Origin: Paenibacillus sp. DCT19
GTDB taxonomy: Bacteria > Bacillota > Bacilli > Paenibacillales > Paenibacillaceae
Length of the DNA stretch: 64,000 bases
Assembly: GCF_003268635.1 (NCBI RefSeq)
Contig: NZ_CP029639.1
Location: 414,501 to 478,500 of the forward strand
Direction of reading: 5' to 3'
Shown here: one piece after another, positions 16,698-26,632 of the stretch
Position numbering within the stretch: position 1 is the first letter of the stretch
Layout of the letters: each line of letters begins with the position of its first letter
The notes under the pieces: model-generated
Database searches by the model: none
The model's input: the letters and a program-made list of their open reading frames with translations, nothing else
Told to the model about the DNA's origin: nothing
Translations under genes and position numbers: made by a program

Positions 16698-16985
16698 GAA
16701 ATTAGTTAACTCCTTTATCATAACTGGAACATCGTCTGACTACAGTATAACGCAAGCTTGTCTTAAGACCATAGTTTCCAAGGTTCAGAGGATTTTGGGG
16801 TGGATGTGGGAGGATATAGAAGGATATCTAAGAACAACATGTGTTGAAATACTGTCAAGGGATGTGAGCATGGATGTGAAGGGGTGAGCAGGTCTGTGTC
16901 TGTTTTCCCTAATGGCGAAGGTCCTCTATACTTAATAAAGAACGTTAATTCATGACAAACCATGTTAAGGAGTGGAAGCATCAAC

Positions 16986-17159
16986 ATGAATCAAGAGGTA
17001 TTGGAACGTCGCAGTGAGTTGCTCAAGAAGAACATTCACCAAATGCTCGTTCAAGACAATCAGCACGGGATCAGTCGCCAGGATAACATGTTTTTGCAGC
17101 AGATGATCAAAGAGCTGCATCAGACTTCACATGAGCTGAATAACGCCCGTACGGAGTAG
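16986..17159 (+). CDS. Small hypothetical protein (57 aa)
   Basis: A short, soluble, highly helical protein with many Gln, Asn and His residues (MNQEVLERRSELLKKNIHQ). AAGGAGTGG lies 9 nt upstream of the ATG and a strong terminator follows, so it is a genuine independent unit. It is divergent from the two-component operon. I do not recognise a family. Confidence 0.65.
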   Translation: MNQEVLERRSELLKKNIHQMLVQDNQHGISRQDNMFLQQMIKELHQTSHELNNARTE

Positions 17160-17287
17160 TTTCCGTACAATTCTATTCAATTCAATTTCGGTAACGTGAT
17201 CCGTAGAATTCGTACAACGTAGCGTCTGCAATTGCATTCCTATCAAGCAGACTAAGATGCGATTCATCCCCTGACGAAAATGAAAAT

Positions 17288-17322
17288 GGCGCTATCTCCG
17301 ATTAGATCGGGGATAGCGCTTT
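17288..17322. terminator. Terminator after the 57-aa gene
   Basis: GGCGCTATCTCCGA pairs with TCGGGGATAGCGC around a TTAGA loop, followed by TTTGG. It can act on both strands between the convergent 57-aa gene and the GGDEF/HD-GYP gene. Confidence 0.75.
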
Positions 17323-17360
17323 GGCGTTGTAGGGACAAGTCTGCTCTTGTCCTCAGCATG

Positions 17361-19192
17361 TTAGAACAGCGGTTGTTGCTTGTTACGCTTCTCAATATAA
17401 CGGATGAATAACTCCGCAAGGTCCGGATCGAATTGTGAGCCTGAGCAGCGACGCAGTTCGTTGATCGCTTCAAGTAAGTTTTTCGTTTTTTGATATGGCC
17501 GCTCTGTAGTCATCGCGTCGAATGAATCAATAACAGTGAGCATACGGCATAATCGAGGAATCTCTTTCCCTTTTAACCCATACGGATATCCTTGTCCATC
17601 ATAGCGCTCGTGATGCAATTCGATATAAGGGATGAGATCGTTGAAGCGTTCGTTCGTCATCACCATTTTTTTACCCCAAGTGACATGTCCCTTGATGGTT
17701 TCCCATTCTTCACACGTGAGCGTGTCCTTCTTGTTCAGAATAGACCATGGAATCTCCAGCTTACCAATATCGTGAATCAGTGCTCCCAGCACAAAAAGAC
17801 GTTTCTCCGCATTGTCCAGCTCCAGTACTTCACTCATGTCCAAAGCGTATTTGTACACTCTCTTCGAATGCTTGAAAGTATCGATATCCTTGTATCTGAA
17901 AAGATTAAGCTGTTGCTCAATATCACGTACATCCTGTACGAGATCGATCTCATGCTCCATACCTTCGTTAATACCATGGCGATGCACATTGTTTTTCCCT
18001 TGCTTTTTGGCATAATAGAGCGCTTTGTCCGCTTGGTCGACAAGTTGGGACTTGTTATACATATCAACCTGATAAGGAGCAACACCTGCTGAGAACGAAA
18101 GGCAACCATGAGGGAATACCTCGACCCCTTCAAATGGTGTATCGTTTAGCTGTTTGCGGAGCTTATTCATAAACGTATACGCCTCGTCCAGCTCCATACC
18201 TGGCATGAGCAAAGTGAATTCTTCGCCACCGTACCGAAAAGCAGTAACGGTTGTGTTCTCCGTCCGTTGAATTAGAAATTCACCGAAAAAAGCGAGCAGG
18301 CTGTCGCCTTGTAAGTGACCGAAACGGTCATTATATTTTTTGAAATCATCAATATCGATCAGACCTAGCGACAGCGGAGTTCCTTGTCTGCGAGCTTCGC
18401 TCAGTTCATTTTCTAGCATCGTCTCAAAATAACTGTGATTAAACAGCTTGGTGCGTTGATCCGTATTGGCTTTCTCCTCGATGCTCTGATACATCACAAA
18501 CAGTTGCTTGAATGCGTGTGATAGCAGAATGCTCAGACTCAGGTACAGAATTAATCCCAGTACGCCATTGTGAACAACGAGAATGGTCAGAACGAGCGCT
18601 AGAATCAGCGTACAGAGGTAAACCAGAAGCGATTCAGTCACGAATGCACGCTTCATCTGTTGTAATGCATTTTTCGTGGAAAAATGAAAGAACAGTCCCA
18701 GTGTCATCGTATTGATGATGAAGTAGGCGGCAAGTGCTGCAAAATAAGGCAATAGATTATACCCATTGATCTGTCCGGGCTGTCCACCTGTCCATTGGAA
18801 TATGGAGGAGGCTCCAGCGATCATTAAGGTATATATGCTGAAATTGACGATGTGTTTCCACCAGGTTAAGTTGCGCTCCTTGATCAAGAGGATGAGGGAA
18901 ACGGGCAGCAACACGGATAGGCTGAACGCCCCGCCAAACATGAAGATGCAGGCAAGATACACAGAAGAGTCCATCGATTGCTGATTGCCCTTGGGGGAAT
19001 CTGAAACGTGAAATAATCCAGAATCAATGCTGCTCCCAACATGGTATATACCATGACCCATCCATCGGTGGACAAGCTAAGATAAGACCACTTATTCATG
19101 TAGAGAAAAACTCCGATGCCTGTGCAACTTAGCAAAATTACATAGATAAGGCTTCGGTCTGCTTTATGGATAAGGTTACGAATAAAGTTCAT
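17361..19192 (-). pseudogene. GGDEF/HD-GYP cyclic-di-GMP protein with one frameshift
   Basis: The gene reads as about 610 aa once one base is restored. The N-terminal part (start ATG 19192, MNFIRNLIHKADRSLIYVIL) lies in one frame to FQIPP. The rest, from SPKGNQQSMDSSVYL to the stop at 17361, lies in the next frame. The junction is a run of five G on the plus strand (18993-18997); six would restore the frame. Seven or so membrane helices precede a diguanylate cyclase domain with an active-type RYGGEEF. The HD-GYP phosphodiesterase domain has HDIGKLEIP and HHERYDGQGYP intact. The protein should make or break c-di-GMP. All catalytic motifs are preserved, so the frameshift looks recent or artefactual. 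Confidence 0.8.
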
Positions 19193-19339
19193 AAATAATC
19201 TCCTGGTTAGGACTTGTCCTGAATCTCACTTAAGGAGTTCTAAGACACATCCTGGTTTAGTCTGCTCTTGGTGTGAAAGATTAATATCATCTTATACTAT
19301 ATCGATGTATAACATAACAAGTTGCTTGCCAAAAATCCA

Positions 19340-19373
19340 GAAAGAAAAAACAGGCCGCAGGCAGCCTGTTTCG
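19340..19373 (-). terminator. Terminator after the DUF5317 operon
   Basis: On the minus strand AAACAGGC and GGCCTGTT pair around TGCCTGC-type loop sequence and are followed by TTTTTTCTTT. It lies just after the 34-aa gene and separates it from the GGDEF/HD-GYP gene. Confidence 0.75.
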
Positions 19374-19390
19374 TCAACGCTGGTGGGGGA

Positions 19391-19495
19391 CTAGCCTCCC
19401 AACTTGTATCCCGAAGTCAGTGCAACAACGACCGAAGCAACGATAATGGCGTTGATGACAAGGCGGGAATATTTAATGCCTTCGAATTTTTTCAT
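19391..19495 (-). CDS. 34-aa single-helix membrane protein coupled to DUF5317
   Basis: A very short gene encoding MKKFEGIKYSRLVINAIIVASVVVALTSGYKLGG (given in parts: charged N-terminus MKKFEGIKYSR, then helix LVINAIIVASVVVAL, then tail TSGYKLGG). GGGAGGTC lies upstream. The ATG overlaps the DUF5317 stop codon as ATGA, indicating translational coupling, and a terminator follows 18 bp after the stop. It is probably a partner subunit of the DUF5317 protein or of the neighbouring sensor; function unknown. Confidence 0.7.
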   Translation of the reverse strand: MKKFEGIKYSRLVINAIIVASVVVALTSGYKLGG

Positions 19496-20124
19496 GGAAA
19501 AGACCTCCCTTCCTTGGAGTCTAACTTCAGATCATCAGTCTTCACTGATGCTGAAATAGATGCAGACTTGCGATTGCGTGGAACCATCATGCTCTGGATA
19601 AACAGGAATATGCCGATGTTCATAACCACATCCCCGATGCTAATGACCTGCGTACGTGGATAAGGGCTGGAGAGTGGAATGATATCGCCTAGGAAGGCCA
19701 GATGTGTTGAGGCATCCATCATATGATGTTTCGAAATGGCTCCACCTTGAAGCAGCATATCGACATAATAAGGGCCAAGCACACTAGACGCCTCCACCGA
19801 TACCGGCATGCGCCCGCCATTGACTGCCATAACGACAAAATTGAGAAATACACCAATCCAGATCAGGGTAAAACCGGTATGATCTCGGTTCAACCATAGA
19901 AAGGCAAGGCCTGTGATGTAAATTAGCGCAAATAGGTAACCGTTAATGGACGCAACCCAATCCCACTTCTCCTGTACAAAGAAGATCGCGAATTGAGCAA
20001 GTAGTAGCATTGGGAAAATCCAACCACCTCGCAGCTTGAGTGCTGAGAACTGGTGGAGGCCATTGCGAATCCCACCACGAAATAGTCCAATGATCAGGCC
20101 GATTATAATGCCGTCATATACCAT
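19492..20124 (-). CDS. DUF5317 family membrane protein
   Basis: A 210-aa polytopic membrane protein with about five to six helices and conserved motifs such as NGGRMPVS and HLAFLGDIIPL typical of DUF5317. The C-terminal 35 residues are polar and cytoplasmic or exposed. It is the first gene of a two-gene operon with a 34-aa membrane protein, directly upstream of the GGDEF/HD-GYP gene. A link to c-di-GMP sensing is suggested by position only. Confidence 0.8.
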   Translation of the reverse strand: MVYDGIIIGLIIGLFRGGIRNGLHQFSALKLRGGWIFPMLLLAQFAIFFVQEKWDWVASINGYLFALIYITGLAFLWLNRDHTGFTLIWIGVFLNFVVMAVNGGRMPVSVEASSVLGPYYVDMLLQGGAISKHHMMDASTHLAFLGDIIPLSSPYPRTQVISIGDVVMNIGIFLFIQSMMVPRNRKSASISASVKTDDLKLDSKEGRSFP

Positions 20125-20334
20125 GATTAACTCCTGTTCATGCAGAAATATGTAAGATCAATGCGTATTTGTGTACCTAAGATATTCGACCTTATATTGG
20201 TAATTCCTGCAAGAAAATCAGACTCCACAAAGGAAATTTTTCGAGGTGGATCGAAGTGGCCAAATCCCTTCAAGATCGCTGTCCCAGCGGGTCTGAGTTA
20301 AGTTAAGTTTCACAATATATTTGTAGAAATAAAG

Positions 20335-20396
20335 AAAAAACCGTCTTTACAAACCGAAGGGTCAAGTGCCATAAGGTTTCGTAAAAACGGTTATTT
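20335..20396 (-). terminator. Terminator after the secreted SLH-like gene
   Basis: On the minus strand AACCGTTTTTACGAAACC pairs imperfectly with GGTTTGTAAAGACGGTT and runs into TTTTTTC. The remaining bases between 20125 and 20334 hold nothing recognisable. Confidence 0.65.
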
Positions 20397-20443
20397 TGTA
20401 AGTCAAAAGATGACGTTTATTGCATGAGTGCGTATATCAAAAA

Positions 20444-21877
20444 TTACTCGGATTCGCCGTTCAAGTAGTTAAGGAATGGTTGATCCACCCAGAACGTATA
20501 ACTTGTGATATCTGCGTCTGGAGCAAGCTTGCGGAAGCCGTCTTGAATATCTTTTGCTTTCTCTTTAAGAGAGAAGGACTGTGCATAGTAATGACCGAGC
20601 GAGATTTTGGTATTGGCAATCACCGGATACCCATCAATAGCAGTAGCGGAGTAGTAAAGCGGCTGCCACCATGAAGCGTGAATCAGGTTCGACGTATTGC
20701 CCGTGCTCTTCTTCGCATACTTCAGAATAATATCATTGAAGCGTGCTTTGTCCGCCGTAGTATTGAACTCGAACTGAATATCGTACTCTTTGGAATAGGC
20801 GATATAATTGCCATTTTCGATCTGTGTAACTTTGTAATCCGGTGTCTCTGTAGGCTCGCCCCACTCTTTGAGGTAGATGAAGGCAGAAGTCTTCGGTTGG
20901 AACTGCACATCGGCCTCGATACCTTCACTGCGCAGAAGACCAATCAACTGTACGGCATGTTGAATATCAGAATGACCATAAGTTAGCGTCAGTTCATCAA
21001 TAAAGTTGGAATCAAAACGAGTGTCTTTCAGGTTATAACCTGTCACGAGATCATTACGCAATGCCTGATCCACAATCTCTCTCAGCGCAGGTGCTTCAAT
21101 GAGATCAGCTGTGCGATAAGCTGCGTACAATTTGGAATAGATGTCTGCATCGCCTGAACGACCAATTTCGTTCTTGTAATTTCCTTGGCTAGACAAGACG
21201 CGACCAAGTAGGATGTTAGCAAAATCAGAAGTCGCTACGCCACCCTTGCGGAGGGCAGGATATAGACTCTCTGGAATCAAGCCGGTATCAACGGCAGCAG
21301 CCAACTCTTGTGCAGCAAGACCTTGAACACGTCCAGCGCCGATTCCAAGCTTAGCCAGCGCTTTCGCTGTTTTTGCTTCAGAATACGTGTAAGCCAGCTC
21401 TTTGAAGCCTGCTGCTTTTACTGCGATAAATACGGCAGCATAGGTGCTGAGCTTGTCGTTGGCACGAACTTCTGTACCTGTAATAACGCCGCTATTGTAT
21501 AAGGAAACGGCTGCATCATAAGCAGAATCACCCGATTTCAGATCGGTGAAGGCAGGAGCCTTAACTTCACTTGCTTCATCTGTGCTCGCGCTAGCTGCAT
21601 CAGCTTCAATAATGGCTGCAATAGCCTGGATGAAGTCGCCTTTGGTAGGCTGCTGCGGCAATTTCACATTGTATTTCGCTTGCAGGAACTGTGCATAGTC
21701 TGCTGCGCTCTCTGTATAAACTGTTGGTGCTTGAGCTACTGGTCCTTTAACGGACACCGATGGAGCAGAAGCAGGAGCTGCAGATGCTGCAGAAGCGTAA
21801 GAAGGCAAGCTAAGGCTGCCAAGTGTGACCGGAGCAGCAAGCAAAGCCGCAAGTGTGATCTGGGTGATTTTCTTCAA
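20444..21877 (-). CDS. Secreted protein with SLH-like repeats
   Basis: A 477-aa exported protein. The best start is TTG 21877 (LKKITQITLAALLAAPV), 8 nt after AAGGAGG. A classical Sec signal is followed by an Ala/Ser/Pro-rich linker. Residues about 110-230 contain SLH-like segments (FTDLKSGDSAYDAAVSLYNSGVITGTE), which bind secondary cell wall polymers in related proteins. The C-terminal half is a mixed alpha/beta region of unknown function. It is monocistronic and ends at a terminator. A cell-surface role is likely; the enzymatic activity, if any, is not recognisable. Confidence 0.75.
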   Translation of the reverse strand: MKKITQITLAALLAAPVTLGSLSLPSYASAASAAPASAPSVSVKGPVAQAPTVYTESAADYAQFLQAKYNVKLPQQPTKGDFIQAIAAIIEADAASASTDEASEVKAPAFTDLKSGDSAYDAAVSLYNSGVITGTEVRANDKLSTYAAVFIAVKAAGFKELAYTYSEAKTAKALAKLGIGAGRVQGLAAQELAAAVDTGLIPESLYPALRKGGVATSDFANILLGRVLSSQGNYKNEIGRSGDADIYSKLYAAYRTADLIEAPALREIVDQALRNDLVTGYNLKDTRFDSNFIDELTLTYGHSDIQHAVQLIGLLRSEGIEADVQFQPKTSAFIYLKEWGEPTETPDYKVTQIENGNYIAYSKEYDIQFEFNTTADKARFNDIILKYAKKSTGNTSNLIHASWWQPLYYSATAIDGYPVIANTKISLGHYYAQSFSLKEKAKDIQDGFRKLAPDADITSYTFWVDQPFLNYLNGESE

Positions 21878-22019
21878 ATGAATAGCCTCCTTAAAAATGG
21901 GTGGTAAGTAGAGTAGATAAGTAAATAAATCCGACAAAACCTATGTGAATAAATAAAACAAATAAGTTGGATTGACTCTAGCATGGGGCATCTCTGATTG
22001 TCAATAATAAAAATGTTTA

Positions 22020-23374
22020 TTATTTCTTGAAAGTCACGTGAGACAGTTTATCCAGCACATAATAAGTACTGCGTATTGCCCTGAAAAAGTAACTGATCTC
22101 CAAATTTTCGTTAGGGCCGTGGTTGTTTTGGTCGTAATTTGCATAGGGAACAATAATGGAAGGCACATTCAAAATCTGGGTCCATACATAGTCTGGCAGC
22201 GTACCTCCCAGGCTGGGTTGAATAACAGGGCGTTGTCCTGAGGATTGCTCAATAGCCTCAGCAATGGCAAGTACAGCCGGATGATCTGCGGGTGTTCTTG
22301 AGGCCGGGACTGCACCTTTACGCGTCAGCGTAATGCTCGCGTCGTGTTTTTGTACATGGTTGGCGAGTGCTTCGAATACCTGATCTGGGTCTTGTCCAGC
22401 AACAAGTCGAATATCCAATCGGGCTGTGGCACGTGCTGGAATGATAGACCTCCCCCTTTACCTGTATGACCGCTAAACAATCCAGACACATTAAGCGTTG
22501 GTTCAAACATCAGCTTACGATGATACGTATCGCTATCGATCTCAAGCGCATCGTAACCACTCTTGCGTCGAACCCCTTCCAGATCAAAAGGGATGTCACG
22601 CAGGATTTGCTCTTCATGTGGTGTTGGTGGTTTCACGCCATCGTAAAATCCTTCAATCGTCACCTGATCTCCCTTGCGCATCGTGTGCAGTAACTCGGTT
22701 AAACGCCATACGGGATTGGGCACAATGTTGCCGAGATTGCCAGAATGATTGTCCCATCTCGCTTCTTGAGCCACCAGTTCTACGCCCAAGGCACCTCGAA
22801 CGCCGAGCAGGATCGACTGAGCTCCCGACTCATGGGAAGAACCATCTGTTGTATAGACCAGATCTGTCTGCAAAAGCTCACGCTGCTGCTCCACAAAAGC
22901 CGCCAGGTGACGGCTTCCGGCTTCTTCCTCACCTTCAATGATCCATTTGACGTTCACGGGCAGTCGTCCATGGATATCCAGATAAGCCTTGGCCCCTAGT
23001 ATGCTCGCAACAAATTGCCCCTTGTTATCGCCGGCTCCTCTTGCATAGATACGGCCGTTTCTAATTTCTGGATCAAAAGGGTCACTCTGCCATTCCTCCA
23101 GCGGATCAGGAGGCTGAACATCATAATGACCATAGATGAGCACAGTTGTTTCATTATCCGGATGCAGCCACTCTCCATAAATAATGGGGTGGCCTTCAGT
23201 TTCATAAAGACGATTCTTGATACCGTAATCGGAGAACAGTTCTTGTACCAGAGAAGCACATTCCGCCATACCGATATTTTGCGTGCTGATGCTAGGCTGC
23301 CGCAACAGCCTGAACAATCGTTCCAGGTACAGTTCTTCATTCTGGGAAATAAATGAATCCACATTGTTGACCAA
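22020..23374 (-). pseudogene. M20 family dipeptidase with one frameshift
   Basis: Restoring one base gives a 451-aa zinc peptidase of the M20 (CNDP/PepV-like) family. The start is TTG 23374, 9 nt from AAAGGATG. Metal ligands are present: IYGHYDVQPPDPLEEW, ARGAGDNKGQ, EGEEEAGS, TTDGSS, and His in YDQNNHGPNENL near the C-terminus. The frame changes after SGHTGKGG: the expected continuation RSIIPARATARLDIRLVAGQ lies in the next frame. The junction is a run of five C on the plus strand (about 22452-22456) where six are expected. It is adjacent to a peptide-binding lipoprotein gene, consistent with peptide use. Confidence 0.8.
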
Positions 23375-23466
23375 ACTTCTCATCCTTTCTGTGTATGGCG
23401 AATTGCGCCTCGTTCATGTCGGTAGATTCATATAACGGTCGCTGTATTCTTCAGACCAAGAATGCT

Positions 23467-25113
23467 TTACTGGACATAGACATCATTGAAAATTGGGTAT
23501 GCCAAATAATCAAATTTTAATCCTTTTAATGTATCGCTGGCTCCAACAACGTATGGGAAAATATATATCGGAATGATAATTGCGTTGTCCTGGATGTATC
23601 TCAACACCTTGCCATATATCTCAGCACGCTTCGTATCGTCAAATTCAATGGCACCTTGTTCCAACCATTCATCGACCTCAGGACTGGAAAGATTGGACAG
23701 TGTTGCTCTAGCCCCTGGAGCAGCTGTGTGGTAGAAGGGAAGTAAGGCATGTGGATCATCCTTAACCTGACTGTTACCGTAGATGTCATAGTCCCCATTC
23801 GTAAACACAATGGTACCGACGTCCTGCGTAATTTCCACGTTAACTTGTACACCTATTTTTTTGAGTTGTTGTTGGATCATTGCAGCAATGTCATTTCGCT
23901 TTTCCCGATTAGGAGATCCGTCTACATAATGCAGAGTAAGCTTCTGCCCATTTTTTTCTCGAATGCCGTCCGTTCCAACTTCCCAACCAAGTTCATCGAG
24001 TAATTGCGCTGCTTTTGCCTGATTCATCTGGATTACGTTCTCCAGAGAAGCATCATATCCCAGTATGGAAGGTGTTAAAGCTGACCATGCTTGCTCGTAC
24101 GTGCCCAGATAGAGTGTTTTGACGATTGAACTAACATCAATACCGTATTGCAACGCTTGTCTGGCCTTCAATTCATTCCACGGTTCTTTGTTCTGGTTGA
24201 TGAACAACGTATACGGAAGACCAGGTGTGTTAACTTTTAGCAGTTGGAAGCCAGGCTGCTTCTCCAGCGCCAGCACATTTTGTGGTGGTACTGTTTCAAT
24301 GGCAGTCACTTGCCCACTTTGCAAACTACCTACGCGAGTAGCCTCTTCAGGCAAAATTTTAAACGTGAGCGTGTTTAAATAAGGGGCGCCTTTATTTTCG
24401 ACTGTTTCGGGAGCCCAAGCATAGTCGGTATTACGTTCCACCTGAACCTGTGCATTCTCGTCCCATTTCACGAACTTGAACGGTCCTGTACCGACAGGAT
24501 GCTGCCCGAACTGGTCGCCGTACTTTTCCACCGCTGTTGGTGAAACTATACTCAGCGCTGCTTGGCTTAAATTGCCGAGGAAAGCGCGCGAAGGTTGCGA
24601 CAGATTTAATTGGATCGTGTACTCATCAATTATTTCAGAGCTTTCATAAGGCACGATTAATGCTGCTGAATTTCCAGCCTTAGTGTTGGGATCGAGTATT
24701 CGATCGAGGCTGAATTTTACCGCTTCGGCATTGAAGGGTGTGCCATCATGGAACTTCACACCCTCGCGTAGTTTAAACGTATATGTTTTATGATCCTCCG
24801 ATTCCTCCCATTCTGTTGCTAACCAAGGCTTGATCGTCCCATCTTCCGTTTTTACCACCAGATTGTCGAAGAGGGTTCGGTAAACGCGGATAGCAACAGC
24901 AAGTCCGCTTCGTGCAGGATCTAACGTATCAGGAGAGGTAGCGAGTGCGTATGTAGCATCCCCTCCTTTTCCTGTCGTGCTGCTTGATGCCGCGGTTGTC
25001 TCTGTTGAACTGTCCGCTGGGGTTGCCTGCTTTGTGCTCGAACCGTTCGAGCAGGCTGACAGAACAAAAACCGATGTTAGAATTATTGAAATCCACCATT
25101 TCCTTGTACGCAT
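23467..25113 (-). CDS. Oligopeptide/dipeptide ABC substrate-binding lipoprotein
   Basis: A 548-aa extracellular binding protein of family SBP_bac_5 (DppA/OppA type). The lipobox is VLSACSNG; a Thr/Ser-rich linker follows. Family signature YTFKLREGVKFHDGTPFNAEAVKFSLDRI is near residue 110. The ATG at 25113 has AAAAGGAGAG about 11 nt upstream; a GTG three codons earlier is too close to the RBS. No permease or ATPase genes are adjacent, so it is an orphan binding protein, placed immediately upstream of the M20 dipeptidase gene on the same strand. Confidence 0.88.
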   Translation of the reverse strand: MRTRKWWISIILTSVFVLSACSNGSSTKQATPADSSTETTAASSSTTGKGGDATYALATSPDTLDPARSGLAVAIRVYRTLFDNLVVKTEDGTIKPWLATEWEESEDHKTYTFKLREGVKFHDGTPFNAEAVKFSLDRILDPNTKAGNSAALIVPYESSEIIDEYTIQLNLSQPSRAFLGNLSQAALSIVSPTAVEKYGDQFGQHPVGTGPFKFVKWDENAQVQVERNTDYAWAPETVENKGAPYLNTLTFKILPEEATRVGSLQSGQVTAIETVPPQNVLALEKQPGFQLLKVNTPGLPYTLFINQNKEPWNELKARQALQYGIDVSSIVKTLYLGTYEQAWSALTPSILGYDASLENVIQMNQAKAAQLLDELGWEVGTDGIREKNGQKLTLHYVDGSPNREKRNDIAAMIQQQLKKIGVQVNVEITQDVGTIVFTNGDYDIYGNSQVKDDPHALLPFYHTAAPGARATLSNLSSPEVDEWLEQGAIEFDDTKRAEIYGKVLRYIQDNAIIIPIYIFPYVVGASDTLKGLKFDYLAYPIFNDVYVQ

Positions 25114-25454
25114 AAGATCCACACTCTCCTTTTAGATGTCAACATGCCGTTTATCCGTTACCTTGGCTCATGATGTCATTGTAATAATATAATTAATTCA
25201 ATCGATATACTTGGTATTAAATACTACTGTACTCCTCACCTGTTGTTTAATTGAAACAATCTATATCGTTATTGAAAATTCATATAGTTACATCCATCTT
25301 CTATGTTTTCGTGTAATTGCATGATTCAATCTCAGCTTATTAATGGGTAGAGAAAATGGTTGGCATATAAATAGGATTGCGATATAATTCTGACAAAACC
25401 TATATGAAATATAAAATTTAAATCACTCTTTGAATAATACGTCTCAAAGATTTA

Positions 25455-25484
25455 TTGACAAGGATCGACACTTTCCGCTAGGAT
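25455..25484 (+). promoter_or_regulatory. Putative sigma-A promoter of nupN
   Basis: TTGACA at 25455-25460 and TAGGAT at 25479-25484 are separated by 18 bp, 37 bp before the nupN start. The rest of the 25114-25520 region is AT-rich with no gene; no purine riboswitch was recognised in it. Confidence 0.5.
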
Positions 25485-25520
25485 AATAAAAAAAGAATTT
25501 TGAAAAGGGGAATTTTCGAA

Positions 25521-26552
25521 ATGAAAAGAGGTTTATCGTTCGTCTTATCGATCATTATGTTGGCTATTTTGTTGGCAGCTTGTGGAACTTCGGCTTCCAA
25601 AGACGAACAATCCGCTCAAGGTGGCGATTCTGAGAAATCCCTTCGGATGGCTCTGGTACTTCCCGAAAAAATAGGGGTTAACCCTTTCTTTGTACAGATG
25701 GATGAAGGCTTCAAAAAAGCAGGCGAAGAGTTCAAAGTAGATACGAAGACAATCGAATCAACAGATCCGGCTGCATTCGAGCAAAATCTGCGTGCTGCTG
25801 TTGCTGAAAATTACGATCTGATTATTACTGCGACGTTCCAAGCTGAGGATGCACTGAAAAAGGTTGCTGCTGAGAACCCAGACAAATCCTTCGCAATTGT
25901 TGACACAACTGTTGATCTGCCTAACGTTCGTAGCGTTGGTTTCCGTGAATATGAAGGAGCGTACCTGCTTGGTGCAGCTGCTGGATTGTCCACGAAGACA
26001 GATAAAGTCGGCATGATCGCTGCAATGGACGTTCCACTGATTAAGAAATATACAGAAGGTTTCAAAGCAGGTCTGGAGTCCGTTAACCCGGATGCAGAAT
26101 TCCTTGTAAACTATGTTGGTGGATTCAATGACCCGGCAAAAGCAAAAGAATTGGCATTGGTGCAATTCGGCAAAGGCGCTGACTTCATCGCTGGTGCATC
26201 TGCTGTAGGTGACCTTGGCGTGTTCGAGGCTGCTAAGGAAAAAGGCTTCTATACTTCTGGACAAGATACGGACCGCACAGTTGAAGATCCAGAGCACATC
26301 GTATTGTCCCAGTTGAAATCAACGGATACGGTTGCTTACGAGACAGTGAAGGATTATGTAGAAGGTAACTTCAAGGCAGGCGCTGTAAACTACGGTCTGA
26401 AAGAAGACGGTGTAGGTCTGACATTCGTTACACGTGATAGCGAATCTCCATTAAGTGATTTTGTTGGACAAGAGGTCATTGACAAAGTTACAGCAATTAA
26501 GGATGATATCGTATCCGGTAAAATCGTTGTAAAAGATCCATTGCAACAATAG
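25521..26552 (+). CDS. nupN: BMP-family nucleoside-binding lipoprotein
   Basis: A 343-aa lipoprotein of the basic membrane protein (BmpA/PnrA) family, which binds nucleosides outside the cell. The lipobox is LLAACGTS. Family features include NPFFVQMDEGFKKAGEE, FAIVDTTVDLPNVRSVGFREYEGAYLLG and GMIAAMDVPLIKKY. The ATG at 25521 follows AAAGGGGAA. A terminator and a family 1 repeat separate it from the ATPase gene, which should allow higher expression of the binding protein than of the membrane parts. Equivalent to nupN of the B. subtilis nupNOPQ guanosine importer. Confidence 0.9.
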   Translation: MKRGLSFVLSIIMLAILLAACGTSASKDEQSAQGGDSEKSLRMALVLPEKIGVNPFFVQMDEGFKKAGEEFKVDTKTIESTDPAAFEQNLRAAVAENYDLIITATFQAEDALKKVAAENPDKSFAIVDTTVDLPNVRSVGFREYEGAYLLGAAAGLSTKTDKVGMIAAMDVPLIKKYTEGFKAGLESVNPDAEFLVNYVGGFNDPAKAKELALVQFGKGADFIAGASAVGDLGVFEAAKEKGFYTSGQDTDRTVEDPEHIVLSQLKSTDTVAYETVKDYVEGNFKAGAVNYGLKEDGVGLTFVTRDSESPLSDFVGQEVIDKVTAIKDDIVSGKIVVKDPLQQ

Positions 26553-26584
26553 TCTACAGTGTTTGATGTGAATGTGTTGATTAG

Positions 26585-26614
26585 CCGGCTGCCCGTTCAG
26601 GCAGCCGGTTTTGC
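26585..26614 (+). terminator. Intra-operon terminator after nupN
   Basis: CCGGCTGCC pairs with GGCAGCCGG around CGTTCA, followed by TTTTGC. It likely ends most transcripts after nupN, with partial read-through into nupOPQ. Confidence 0.8.
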
Positions 26615-26632
26615 TGCTATTATAATGAAGCG

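Noticed and set aside
17592..18092. 166-codon open frame antisense to the GGDEF/HD-GYP gene
   Set aside because: Lies wholly over conserved catalytic domains of the opposite strand.
25500..25535. AATTTTCGAAATG resembling a CodY box at the nupN start
   Set aside because: Several mismatches to AATTTTCWGAAAATT; not convincing by eye in AT-rich DNA.
25758..26297. 179-codon open frame antisense to nupN
   Set aside because: Cys/Ser-rich shadow of a conserved gene; no RBS.
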